A DNA stretch of 64,000 nucleotides, from assembly GCF_025370775.1 (NCBI RefSeq), contig NZ_JAMXEX010000003.1:248001-312000 (forward strand). Direction: 5' to 3'. Positions within the stretch are counted from its first letter, which is position 1. The number at the start of each line of letters is the position of its first letter. This DNA is from Ancylothrix sp. D3o. GTDB taxonomy: Bacteria; Cyanobacteriota; Cyanobacteriia; Cyanobacteriales; Oscillatoriaceae. A model generated the notes under the pieces. The model ran no database searches. It saw nothing but the letters and a program-made list of their open reading frames with translations, and had not been told where the DNA came from. This document shows positions 17,901 through 24,917 of the stretch, in pieces. A program made the position numbers and the translations under genes.

Positions 17901-19422
17901 AGTTATGGCGACCAATACTCCCGAATATCATATTATTGAGCCGGTCTTAAAACCCGATGGCAAACAAGCTTGGTTAGATAGAAACAAAATTCCTCTGCAC
18001 GATTTAGAAGGCAATGTTGTAGGTATTTTAGGAACCTTTGAAGACATCACCGACCGCAAACAATCCGAAGAACTGATCCGCTATCAAGCCACCTATGATT
18101 TATTAACCGGCTTACCGAATCGACATTTGTTTAATGATCGTTTACAAAATGCTTTAACTTGTGCTGCGGAAAGAGGCGAAATGGTGGCGGTTATGTTTTT
18201 AGATTTAGATCGTTTTAAAACCATTAACGATACCCTTGGACACGCCACCGGCGACCTGCTTTTGCAAGGAGTAGCCACCAGAGTTTCTGACTGTTTGCGC
18301 CAACAAGATACGCTGGCTCGCTGGGGAGGTGATGAGTTTACATTGCTCATTCCTCACCTAACAAAACTAGAAGATGCGCTCAAAATTGCTCAAAGAATTC
18401 TCGATATTTTAAAACCGGCCTTTCATTTAGAATCACATCTCCTTCACATCAGCAGCAGCATCGGCATTGCCCTTTATCCCCACGACGGAAATACACCAGA
18501 ATTACTCCTCAAAAATGCCGACACAGCCCTTTATCGTGCCAAAGAAAAAGGACGCAACAATTACCAACTTTATACCCCAGCAATGAATTGCCGGGCCGGT
18601 GAATTATTAACCATCGAAAATAACTTGTACCAAGCCCTCACTTTGGGAGAATTTGTTTTACATTATCATCCTCAAATTGATGTCTCAACCGGCACTCTTA
18701 CCGGCATGGAAGCTTTGCTGCGCTGGCAACATCCAGAATGGGGATTAATTCCACCGGCTACCTTTATTCCCCTCGCTGAAGAAAATGGTTTAATAGTGCC
18801 TTTGGGCCGGTGGGTATTGCAAACCGCTTGCGCCCAAAATAAAAAATGGTTAGATAGTGGCATTACCCCGTTGCGAGTAGCCGTCAATTTATCTGGTCGG
18901 CAATTTCAGCAAGAAAATTTAGTAGAAATGATTAGCGAAATTTTAGAACAAACCGGCCTTCCCCCCCAATTCTTAGACTTAGAAATTACTGAAACCGTTG
19001 CCATGCGAGATGTCAATTATACCCGGAATATCTTAGCTAAATTGCGTGCCAATGGAGTGCATTTATCGATGGATGACTTTGGCACCGGCTATGCTTCGCT
19101 GAGTTATTTAAAAAACTTTCCCTTCGACACCCTAAAAATTGACCGTTCTTTTGTTACAGACTTAACCATCAACCCCACAGATGCAGCCATTGTCAAAGCC
19201 ATTGTTTCCCTGGGACAAGAACTTAATTTAAGAGTCGTCGTTGAAGGAGTCGAAACAGAGGAAGCACGGGATTTATTAATAAGTTTAAACTGCTATGAAA
19301 TGCAAGGCTTTTTATTTAGCAAACCCCTCAATAGTACCTCAGCAACCGCCTTATTAAACCGGCCCTCCTCCTTTAGCTCTCCCCTTTCTCAGGCCGCTTC
19401 AATTCTTCAGTTTTACTCTTGA
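14962..19422 (+). CDS. PAS(8)-GGDEF-EAL c-di-GMP signalling protein
   Basis: 1486 aa. I count eight PAS-type units before the catalytic part: about 30-140, 145-270, 272-395, 400-520, 525-650, 650-780, 780-905 and 908-1035. Units 2, 3 and 5 are close copies sharing R-A-T-L-x-S-T-A-D-G-I-L-V and E-F-K-D-G-R, so they arose by internal duplication. GGDEF (about 1040-1200) is intact with R-W-G-G-D-E-F and inhibitory site R-Q-Q-D. EAL (about 1215-1460) is intact, including M-D-D-F-G-T-G, L-K-I-D and E-G-V-E-T-E. Both synthesis and breakdown of c-di-GMP are therefore possible, switched by the sensor array. No membrane helix is present. The end of PAS unit 4 carries an odd S-V-A-S-R-R-E segment encoded by a short repeat-like insert. 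The gene ends 9 bp from the convergent kinase gene. Confidence 0.93.
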   Translation: MNYPPELSKLLAKKASAKTANPPDLACFQQETQQNSLGIITASFEGIVLHEKGKIVEANAAVAQMFGYEISEILGKNFQELLLFKFSDFLDNFSKNSKFQEAIGLRKDQTFFPIEICRQTTIYKGKKVNISLIRDISKYKCTQHKLEESLSLLRATLDSTADGILVVNNSRKVTLYNRKFLEMWRIPDAVINSQKSSILLDFVLEQLKEPQVFLAKVIQLYNQPDAESFDVIEFKDGRVFERSSQPQRISGESVGRVWSFRDISEHKKVQKELEKSLCMLRATLESTADGILVGNHPGEISHYNRKFAEMWRIPEDILMSQNGKAATELVLSQLKNPQNFIDKVQQAYINPEIEQQDILEFKDGRIYERYCIPQRLENEIVGIVISFRDITERMRTEAALRQSEATNRALLNAIPDLIFRFRADGTYLDYKGGGNNPLEISPENLVGKNVFEILPREVAEQCYHYIQKALATDQLQIFEYQLIIKGKEYNYEARVAVCGESEVFAIVRDITLSVASRREKKQAREELQKSVSMHRATLESTADGILVVDTAGKISSFNQKLIEMWCLPDGFITLEQYKIYLKLAFKQLKKPQKLLQRFRYLQAKEQEVYLDWIEFKDGRIFEVYSQPQRLAGNIIGRAWSFRDITKRRLAEQELSRTQERFELLARTTNDAVWDWDRLTNRNWWGGGFRTLFGYDSNQIQPSYELWCQLIHPDDRERVCSFYQKAVDNKEPFISVEYRFQRANGTYAFVLDRCCFIHDATGKVIRSIGVMIDLTYRIQAEAELRESEERLRLALEAAKMGMWDWNIPSNDLVCSKQFLQLLGLPADSSLTYETFLKMVHPEDREMVRAIKEKAIENRTDYTLECRVLWPDGSTHWIAGQGKVYCGSNNLPVRMLGVSVDVTDRKHTELQLQQSQQMLQLVIDNIPQYIFWKDKNSVFLGCNRNYAELTGLNSPAEIAGKIDEDLPWHPEQIEFLLECERRVMATNTPEYHIIEPVLKPDGKQAWLDRNKIPLHDLEGNVVGILGTFEDITDRKQSEELIRYQATYDLLTGLPNRHLFNDRLQNALTCAAERGEMVAVMFLDLDRFKTINDTLGHATGDLLLQGVATRVSDCLRQQDTLARWGGDEFTLLIPHLTKLEDALKIAQRILDILKPAFHLESHLLHISSSIGIALYPHDGNTPELLLKNADTALYRAKEKGRNNYQLYTPAMNCRAGELLTIENNLYQALTLGEFVLHYHPQIDVSTGTLTGMEALLRWQHPEWGLIPPATFIPLAEENGLIVPLGRWVLQTACAQNKKWLDSGITPLRVAVNLSGRQFQQENLVEMISEILEQTGLPPQFLDLEITETVAMRDVNYTRNILAKLRANGVHLSMDDFGTGYASLSYLKNFPFDTLKIDRSFVTDLTINPTDAAIVKAIVSLGQELNLRVVVEGVETEEARDLLISLNCYEMQGFLFSKPLNSTSATALLNRPSSFSSPLSQAASILQFYS
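16495..16521. repeat. Short repeat-like insert inside a PAS region
   Basis: CTTAGCGTAGCGTCCCGCCG and the next few bases encode L-S-V-A-S-R-R-E, where a PAS C-terminal motif D-I-T-E-R-K would be expected. The GCGTAGCGTC core resembles short dispersed repeats known from Nostoc genomes that can enter genes in frame. Confidence 0.45.
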
Positions 19423-19431
19423 CAAAAATCA

Positions 19432-21552
19432 TTATCTATGATAAGGAAATCGCCAAACTTTCACAGTGCGGTCGCGGTTGCCGGCCAAGAGAGTTTGCCC
19501 ATCCGGGCTAATAGCAATCGCAGAGACAGACCCATGAGGAGCAACGAAAGTATGGGCAAGCGCAGCGGTCGAGAGATTCCAAAGTTTAACGCTATCGGCA
19601 GCCGAAGCCAAAATTTTGCCATCCGGCGTAATAGCCAGAGATACAACCCCACTGCTGTGAGCTTCGACAACACTACGCAGTTTGCCGGTAGCCATATCCC
19701 AGAGGCGGATCGTGCCATCACTGCCCCCAGAAGCAAGAATTTGGCCGTTGGGGCTGATAGCGAGGGATAATACCGCACCTTTGTGTCCTTTGAGCGTGCG
19801 TATCGACTTGCCTGTAGAGAGATTCCAGAGTTTCACCGTTTGGTCATCGCTTGCCGAAGCAAAAATTTTGCCATTCGGGCTAATGACGATAGCATTAACC
19901 GGCCCATTGTGAGCCGGGATAGTCAAAAACCGACTAACCGAGGGCAACCTCCACAGCCGAATTGTTTTATCGCGGCTGCCACTCACCAGAGTTTGCCCGT
20001 TTGGAGTAAATGCCAAAGCCGTCACCGCTTCGGCATGAGTATTGGGGACACTCCGCATCCGAAAGCGTTTTTGGATATCCCAGAGGCGAATGGTACGGTC
20101 ATCCCCAGCACTAGCCATGAGCTTGCCATTCTGGCTAATCGTTAACGCCCTGATCCAGCTATCATGGCCAATAAAGTTATGTAGCCGTCGGCCTCCGGGT
20201 AACTCCCAAAGACGAATATCCCGAAACGTTCCCGAAGCAAAGATCAATTCCGATTTTTGTGGGTCGCTCAAGCGAGCGGGGTTAATTGCTAGAGTTGTCA
20301 CCGCACCAACTTCAGCGCCTCGGATTGTCTTTTGTAAAAACTGGCTACTGGGGATGCTTGCGAGAGTGCGGAGGGGGTTAGCCGGAAAGTCGCCATAGCG
20401 GAAATAGGCAAACAATTGGGTTGCACCTAGGGCGAACAAAAGCGCCAGGAAAACTTTAACAGCGAGTTTTTTGATTTCGGCAGTTTTATCGGCTTTGCGG
20501 CGGTTTTTTTGCAGAGAGGAAACCGGTTTGCCGATGGTATTTTGTTTAGAGCCGACGGTGCGACCTGAAGAGAGGCTTGTGTGGCTACCAAGGCGGGGTT
20601 TGGTGAAGCCAGACTGCGGGCCACCGGTGGTTTTATTACTGGGGTCAATTTCCGCGAGACACTGCATCAGCATCTGGGCATTTTGGGGCCGGTTCCCCGG
20701 AAACGGCGCCATCAGGTAATCAATAATATCTCCCAATTCTTGGCTTATTTGCGGAGCTTTATCGCGCCAAATTAACTTGCCGGTGCGGGGGTTTTCAGGA
20801 AACGCCGTCGGGGAAGAAGCCGTGATCAGATAAACAAACGTCCGACCCAAAGCATAAAAATCTGATTGCGGCACAGCTTTGCCGTTGACTTGTTCTGGGG
20901 GAGTATAGCCAGGCGAAACAATGCCGGTGACGTTTTGCCCTTGTCCAACTTTCGCTAAATAGGTGCCGGTCACTTCTCTGGCTGCACCAAAATCAATCAG
21001 CACCAGTTGCCCATTGGGCCGGCGCATGATATTCAGCGGTTTAATATCACGGTGGAAAAATTGCTGTTGGTGGACTTTTTCTAAAATTTCTGTGACTTTT
21101 TTGAGACAGTCCACTGCTTCTTCTTGCGAAAGCGGTTTATTGTTCCGCTGTTTCATCCACTCTTCTAAATTCAATCCCTGGATTTTTTCCATCACCAGGC
21201 AATGCAGTGGCTCTTTAAAATTATTTGGCAAATAAGTAAAATAGCCGTCGGTCTCTACCTTGGGAATTCCTGCGTGAGACAACCGACTCAATATGGTAGC
21301 TTCGTGCTTAAAAAGTTCTACCGCCTTGGGGTGGTTTTTGTAAAGAATTTTTAAGACTTTTAAAGTGCCTTGATCGTCCACCTCAAAAGTTTTGCCAAAA
21401 CCACCCCCACCGAGGGGACGCACGACTCTATAGCGCCCACAAACGAGCAACTCAGAGCCACAGTGGCGGCAAATGTCTCGGTTATTGTTGGACAGATCCG
21501 AAGGATTTGGGCATTTGGGATTGAGGCAATAACTCACGGTGCTCTCGCTCAC
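19432..21552 (-). CDS. Ser/Thr protein kinase with C-terminal WD40 propeller
   Basis: 706 aa from a GTG start. A four-cysteine zinc-ribbon (C-x4-C, C-x2-C, residues about 9-31) precedes a Hanks-type kinase (about 40-300). Its glycine loop is G-G-G-G-F-G, the catalytic loop H-R-D-I-K-P-L-N, and the metal motif D-F-G, followed by P-G-Y-T-P-P-E-Q, so it should be active. One membrane helix lies at about 355-378. Seven WD40 repeats (W-D or W-N/W-R after D-x-T-I-R-L) form a propeller at about 405-706, probably outside the cytoplasmic membrane or in the lumen. This zinc ribbon/kinase/TM/WD40 order is a known cyanobacterial type. The propeller likely senses or binds a partner. The next gene upstream on this strand is also an anchored WD40 protein. 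Confidence 0.93.
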   Translation of the reverse strand: MSESTVSYCLNPKCPNPSDLSNNNRDICRHCGSELLVCGRYRVVRPLGGGGFGKTFEVDDQGTLKVLKILYKNHPKAVELFKHEATILSRLSHAGIPKVETDGYFTYLPNNFKEPLHCLVMEKIQGLNLEEWMKQRNNKPLSQEEAVDCLKKVTEILEKVHQQQFFHRDIKPLNIMRRPNGQLVLIDFGAAREVTGTYLAKVGQGQNVTGIVSPGYTPPEQVNGKAVPQSDFYALGRTFVYLITASSPTAFPENPRTGKLIWRDKAPQISQELGDIIDYLMAPFPGNRPQNAQMLMQCLAEIDPSNKTTGGPQSGFTKPRLGSHTSLSSGRTVGSKQNTIGKPVSSLQKNRRKADKTAEIKKLAVKVFLALLFALGATQLFAYFRYGDFPANPLRTLASIPSSQFLQKTIRGAEVGAVTTLAINPARLSDPQKSELIFASGTFRDIRLWELPGGRRLHNFIGHDSWIRALTISQNGKLMASAGDDRTIRLWDIQKRFRMRSVPNTHAEAVTALAFTPNGQTLVSGSRDKTIRLWRLPSVSRFLTIPAHNGPVNAIVISPNGKIFASASDDQTVKLWNLSTGKSIRTLKGHKGAVLSLAISPNGQILASGGSDGTIRLWDMATGKLRSVVEAHSSGVVSLAITPDGKILASAADSVKLWNLSTAALAHTFVAPHGSVSAIAISPDGQTLLAGNRDRTVKVWRFPYHR

Positions 21553-21962
21553 CCGTATTCAGACGACAGGCTCAACATCAATATAACTTGCAGCGCGTCC
21601 ACGATCACTATAGGGTCACGCCACGCAATCGCTTTTTAAGAGTAGGGGCGGGTTTATCAATGTTGTCTGGGGGATACAAATATCCTTTAATAACCAGCCC
21701 CTACCCGGCTTGCCTGTTAAAAAACAAGAGATTGATCGCTCTAGGGGCTTGCATCCCAGCTTTTTTAGTTTTAGCGCAAAAGTGAATTTTTATCTGTATT
21801 TTTTAGTTTAGTTCGCCAGTTATTTTGGCAGTGTGTCTTATCTGTACACTTTACATTATTTTATCGCCAGCGATGACATGACATTCATCTGGTGGGTTTG
21901 TTGGCGTCAAGCGATCTTAAAAAGCGCTACCATGCCCGTTTATTCCCTCCAAACCGGCAATT
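21553..21962. other. 410-bp spacer with a repeat element
   Basis: No coding gene is supported; short frames here are unconvincing. It holds an inverted-repeat element (21642-21704) and the presumed promoter region of the kinase gene. Confidence 0.45.
21642..21704. repeat. Small inverted-repeat element with GTAGGGGC ends
   Basis: GTAGGGGCGGGTTTAT at the left end pairs imperfectly with the right end, AATAACCAGCCCCTAC, over a 63-bp unit. Elements with GTAGGGGC termini are widely scattered in cyanobacterial genomes and look like non-autonomous mobile repeats. A related GTAGGGGC sequence occurs at 59831-59862. Confidence 0.6.
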
Positions 21963-23051
21963 TCACTTAGACTCCGTTGGCAAGTCGGTCGCTTGGTTTT
22001 GTGGTTTTACTGGCTGTTGCCAAATTTTGACCGAGTTATCCGCACTTCCACTGATCAGGGTTGTGTTATCCCGACTAAAAGCCAGTGAAAACACCGGCCC
22101 TTGATGACCGCTGAGGCTGTCGAGTAATGCAGCGGTGGAGCCGTTCCAAATTTTAATATTATTATCAAAGCTTCCTGTGGCAATTTTTTCACTATCCTTG
22201 CTCACTGCTACCGACACAATGGGGGACTTATCAGCTAAAATTGACAATTCTAGCTGGTTTTTTTCGAGATTCCAAACCTTAGTTATTCCCTCATTACTGC
22301 CACTGACTAATTTTTTTCCATCCGGGCTAAACGCTAGGGCTAAAACCGAGCCTTTATGCTCTTTTAAAGAGGCAATTTTTTCGCCGGTGGCTGGGTTCCA
22401 AAGATTGATCACACTATCATTACTGGCGCTGGCCAGAAGGGTACCAGCGGGGTTAAAAGCCACCGCATTTACCCAGCTAGAATGACCGATCATGGTGCGA
22501 ATTTCTACACCATTATCAGGGTTCCAAAGTTTAACGGTGTTGTCATCATAACCAGCGGCTAAAATTTTGCCATCGGGACTAAATGCCAGAGAATTTGCCG
22601 CCACCGGCAGGCTTGCCAAGGTGCGAATCAGATTGCCGGTTTGCCAATTCCAAAGTTTAATTGTGTTATCTTCAGAAGCAGAGGCGAGGATCTTGCCATC
22701 AGGACTACTAGCAACGGCATTAACTCGTTTTGTGTGGTCGCTGAGGCTGCGGAGTTCTTCCCCGCTTTGCAAGTTCCAAATTTTAATCGTGCTGTCATTA
22801 CTTCCCGAAGCAATCATTTTGCCATCGCTAGAAATTACTACAGAATTAATGCTTTCCGTGTGGCCGGTGAGGGTGCGATTTTTTGGTTTTGTCTCGCTTT
22901 GTTCAGCTTTGACCTCAAGGGTGGAAAGCGGCAATGGCAAAGTAGTTTTTTTGGATTTGGAATAAAACCAATAACCACCCGCCCCCAAGACACCAAGGGT
23001 GGCGAGGACGACGATAACAACCCAGGGAGATTTTTTTTTAAAAAATACCAT
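21963..23051 (-). CDS. Membrane-anchored WD40-repeat protein
   Basis: 362 aa from the ATG at 23051. The longer frame to 23138 runs through a hairpin and adds a hydrophilic leader before the membrane helix, so it is rejected. After K-K-K-S a single hydrophobic helix (about residues 8-30) anchors the protein. Seven WD40 repeats follow (about 60-345), each with G-H/S-x-D-G-K and I-K-I-W/V-K-L-W signatures. The propeller should face the periplasm or lumen and act as a protein-binding platform. It resembles the propeller of the neighbouring kinase, pointing to shared ancestry or a shared partner. Confidence 0.88.
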   Translation of the reverse strand: MVFFKKKSPWVVIVVLATLGVLGAGGYWFYSKSKKTTLPLPLSTLEVKAEQSETKPKNRTLTGHTESINSVVISSDGKMIASGSNDSTIKIWNLQSGEELRSLSDHTKRVNAVASSPDGKILASASEDNTIKLWNWQTGNLIRTLASLPVAANSLAFSPDGKILAAGYDDNTVKLWNPDNGVEIRTMIGHSSWVNAVAFNPAGTLLASASNDSVINLWNPATGEKIASLKEHKGSVLALAFSPDGKKLVSGSNEGITKVWNLEKNQLELSILADKSPIVSVAVSKDSEKIATGSFDNNIKIWNGSTAALLDSLSGHQGPVFSLAFSRDNTTLISGSADNSVKIWQQPVKPQNQATDLPTESK

Positions 23052-23094
23052 AAGGATAAGCTGAAAGGATTTTAGATGTCTGAAGCTTGGGGAG

Positions 23095-23127
23095 TTTTTG
23101 CCAGACTTAAAAAAAGTTTGGCAAAAA
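23095..23127 (-). terminator. Terminator-like hairpin between cax and the WD40 gene
   Basis: TTTTTGCCAGACTT and AAGTTTGGCAAAAA pair over 13 of 14 positions with a 5-nt A-rich loop. The arms end in A/T runs, so it can act as an intrinsic terminator on either strand. It lies 34 bp after the antiporter stop codon, separating that gene from the WD40 gene. Confidence 0.65.
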
Positions 23128-23160
23128 TTTTCCCCCACCCTACTTTATTTAACTTTCGCC

Positions 23161-24267
23161 TTAAATGACGGGATGGAAATAGAAAGCCAGTCCTAAAACC
23201 GCATAGGCTGCTAATAATAAGGTTCCTTCTAACCAGTCTGACCGGCCATCGGAACTCACAGAATTGGCAATGAATACAGCAACGGTGACGGCGACTAATT
23301 CAAAGGGATTAAAGTCAAGCGTCATTGGCTGCCCAAATATCCAACCGGCTAAAACCAAAACTGGCGCAACAAATAAGGCAATTTGTAAACTTGACCCGAC
23401 TGCGACGGAAACGGAAAGATCCATTTTATTTTTCATCGCAACGGTGACGGCGGTGGCGTGTTCGGCAGCATTACCAATGATGGGTACTACAATTACGCCG
23501 GTGAAGAGTGCGGTTAGTCCGAGACTAGCGGTTGCTTCTTCTAAAGATGCCACCAATAATTCTGATTCAATGGCAACCAGAATCGTTGCGCCAAGCAAAA
23601 CTCCTATCCACAGCGGCAAATTTACTTTGTCTTCTTTGGTATCTGGGGCTAAGTTGACCTCGCTTAAATCGGACGGGTCCATTTCTGCTAAACCTACATC
23701 ATAGAGATAGGTGTGTGTTTTCATGGAAAACAAGAGCGTTAAGCCATACACCAGAATTAACACGACTGCGACGGCAATTGAAAGTCTCTGAAGTGTTATT
23801 TCATCAATGCCAGGAGAGGTGACATCCATTGCGGTTGGCAGTAACATGGCAATGACTGCCAAGTTCATTGAGGAAGCGTTGGTGCGGGCGACAATTGGTT
23901 GAAAGGTTTGTTCTTTGAAGCGTAAGCCGCCGAGCAGCATGGATAGCCCCATGACAAGCAGTAAGTTTCCCATGATTGAGCCGGTGATGCTGGCTTTGAC
24001 GACATCTAAAAGGCCGGCTTTGAGGGCGACTATGCCAATTATCAGTTCTGTGGCGTTGCCAAAGGTGGCGTTTAGTAATCCTCCCAAGGAGGGGCCAAGC
24101 ACAACGGCTATTTCTTCGGTGGCGGTTCCCATCCAGGCTGCTAGGGGGATGATGGCTATGGCCGAGGTTACAAAGAGGGTGGTTGATCCCCAATGCAGAA
24201 AGTGGCCTGCAATGGATATGGGGATGAATACTAAGAGCAGTGATAGTAAGTTGTTGGTGTTCAGCAT
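23161..24267 (-). CDS. cax: Ca2+/H+ antiporter
   Basis: 368 aa with about 11 hydrophobic segments. The two pseudo-symmetric alpha-repeat motifs are clear: G-N-A-T-E-L-I-I (about residues 70-77) and G-N-A-A-E-H-A-T-A-V (about 267-276), carrying the acidic residues that bind Ca2+. A central acidic stretch (E-M-D-P-S-D-L-S-E) separates the halves. The family exchanges cytosolic Ca2+ for protons across the cytoplasmic membrane and supports salt and high-pH tolerance in cyanobacteria. It is transcribed alone, with a hairpin after its end. Confidence 0.94.
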   Translation of the reverse strand: MLNTNNLLSLLLVFIPISIAGHFLHWGSTTLFVTSAIAIIPLAAWMGTATEEIAVVLGPSLGGLLNATFGNATELIIGIVALKAGLLDVVKASITGSIMGNLLLVMGLSMLLGGLRFKEQTFQPIVARTNASSMNLAVIAMLLPTAMDVTSPGIDEITLQRLSIAVAVVLILVYGLTLLFSMKTHTYLYDVGLAEMDPSDLSEVNLAPDTKEDKVNLPLWIGVLLGATILVAIESELLVASLEEATASLGLTALFTGVIVVPIIGNAAEHATAVTVAMKNKMDLSVSVAVGSSLQIALFVAPVLVLAGWIFGQPMTLDFNPFELVAVTVAVFIANSVSSDGRSDWLEGTLLLAAYAVLGLAFYFHPVI

Positions 24268-24917
24268 TGATTTTTTAAAAGCGATTGGCTGTGGCGGGAT
24301 CTCCTAAATTCCACATCCGACTCTAGGATAGTTCATTGTTTATCATTGATTGTTGATTTTGTTTAATTTATTGACAAAAATATAAGTTTGTGATAATAAA
24401 TAGATTTTTTTCGGTGAAGCCAATGGTGATCTTTTGGTATCCCTGCTGAGTTGAAGGCTTTGGCGCTATCTACGCGCTGCTTGGGTCAAATTTTTGGGGG
24501 GAAATTTGAGTTAAGAATGGCAGTAATCTCATGCTATGGGTAGAAATTTCGTGGCCGCAGTAATGCAGAAATAGCATTCTTTGGGTTGTTTTTTTTCATA
24601 GAGGCTAGGAGAAAAAAGTATAAAATTTTAGGGTTTCAAGGCTAGTTATTTGCTGCTTAAGTGCTGTATTTTTCAATCGGGGCAAGGGATGTAGACGATT
24701 GCAGGGTTCTCCAAAAGCCTCGATGATTCCCTAGACAACGATTAGCGTCAGAAAATTATTCTTTTTTAACAAAACCAACGTTTCAATATAGCGGTGGTAA
24801 AATTGAAACGTGCAGCATCAAGCAAAGTTTGGGTTAAGAGAGGAACAACCCAAAAAGAAGCTGTGATTGACAAAAGTTGTGTAAAGACTTGTTTCGTTTC
24901 ATTACAGGTAAAAACGA
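24268..24917. other. 650-bp spacer with a strong promoter and long leader
   Basis: No ORF. A consensus-like promoter (24371-24399) faces the GH57 gene and would give a leader of about 510 nt. The leader contains a small AATGC/GCATT hairpin (24566-24582) followed by an eight-T run (24591-24598), so a short RNA ending there is conceivable. Confidence 0.45.
24371..24399 (+). promoter_or_regulatory. Sigma-70 type promoter
   Basis: TTGACA (24371-24376) and TAATAA (24394-24399) are separated by exactly 17 bp. Only the GH57 gene lies downstream on this strand, 519 bp away, so either its leader is very long or a small RNA is made here. Confidence 0.55.

Noticed and set aside
19419-19447. TTGACA-17-TAAGGA promoter at the convergent junction
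   Set aside because: The -10 is poor and it would only drive antisense to the kinase gene; I regard it as chance.
19438-20398. Several overlapping plus-strand frames opposite the WD40 repeats
   Set aside because: Periodic shadows of the repeated WD40 coding sequence on the minus strand.
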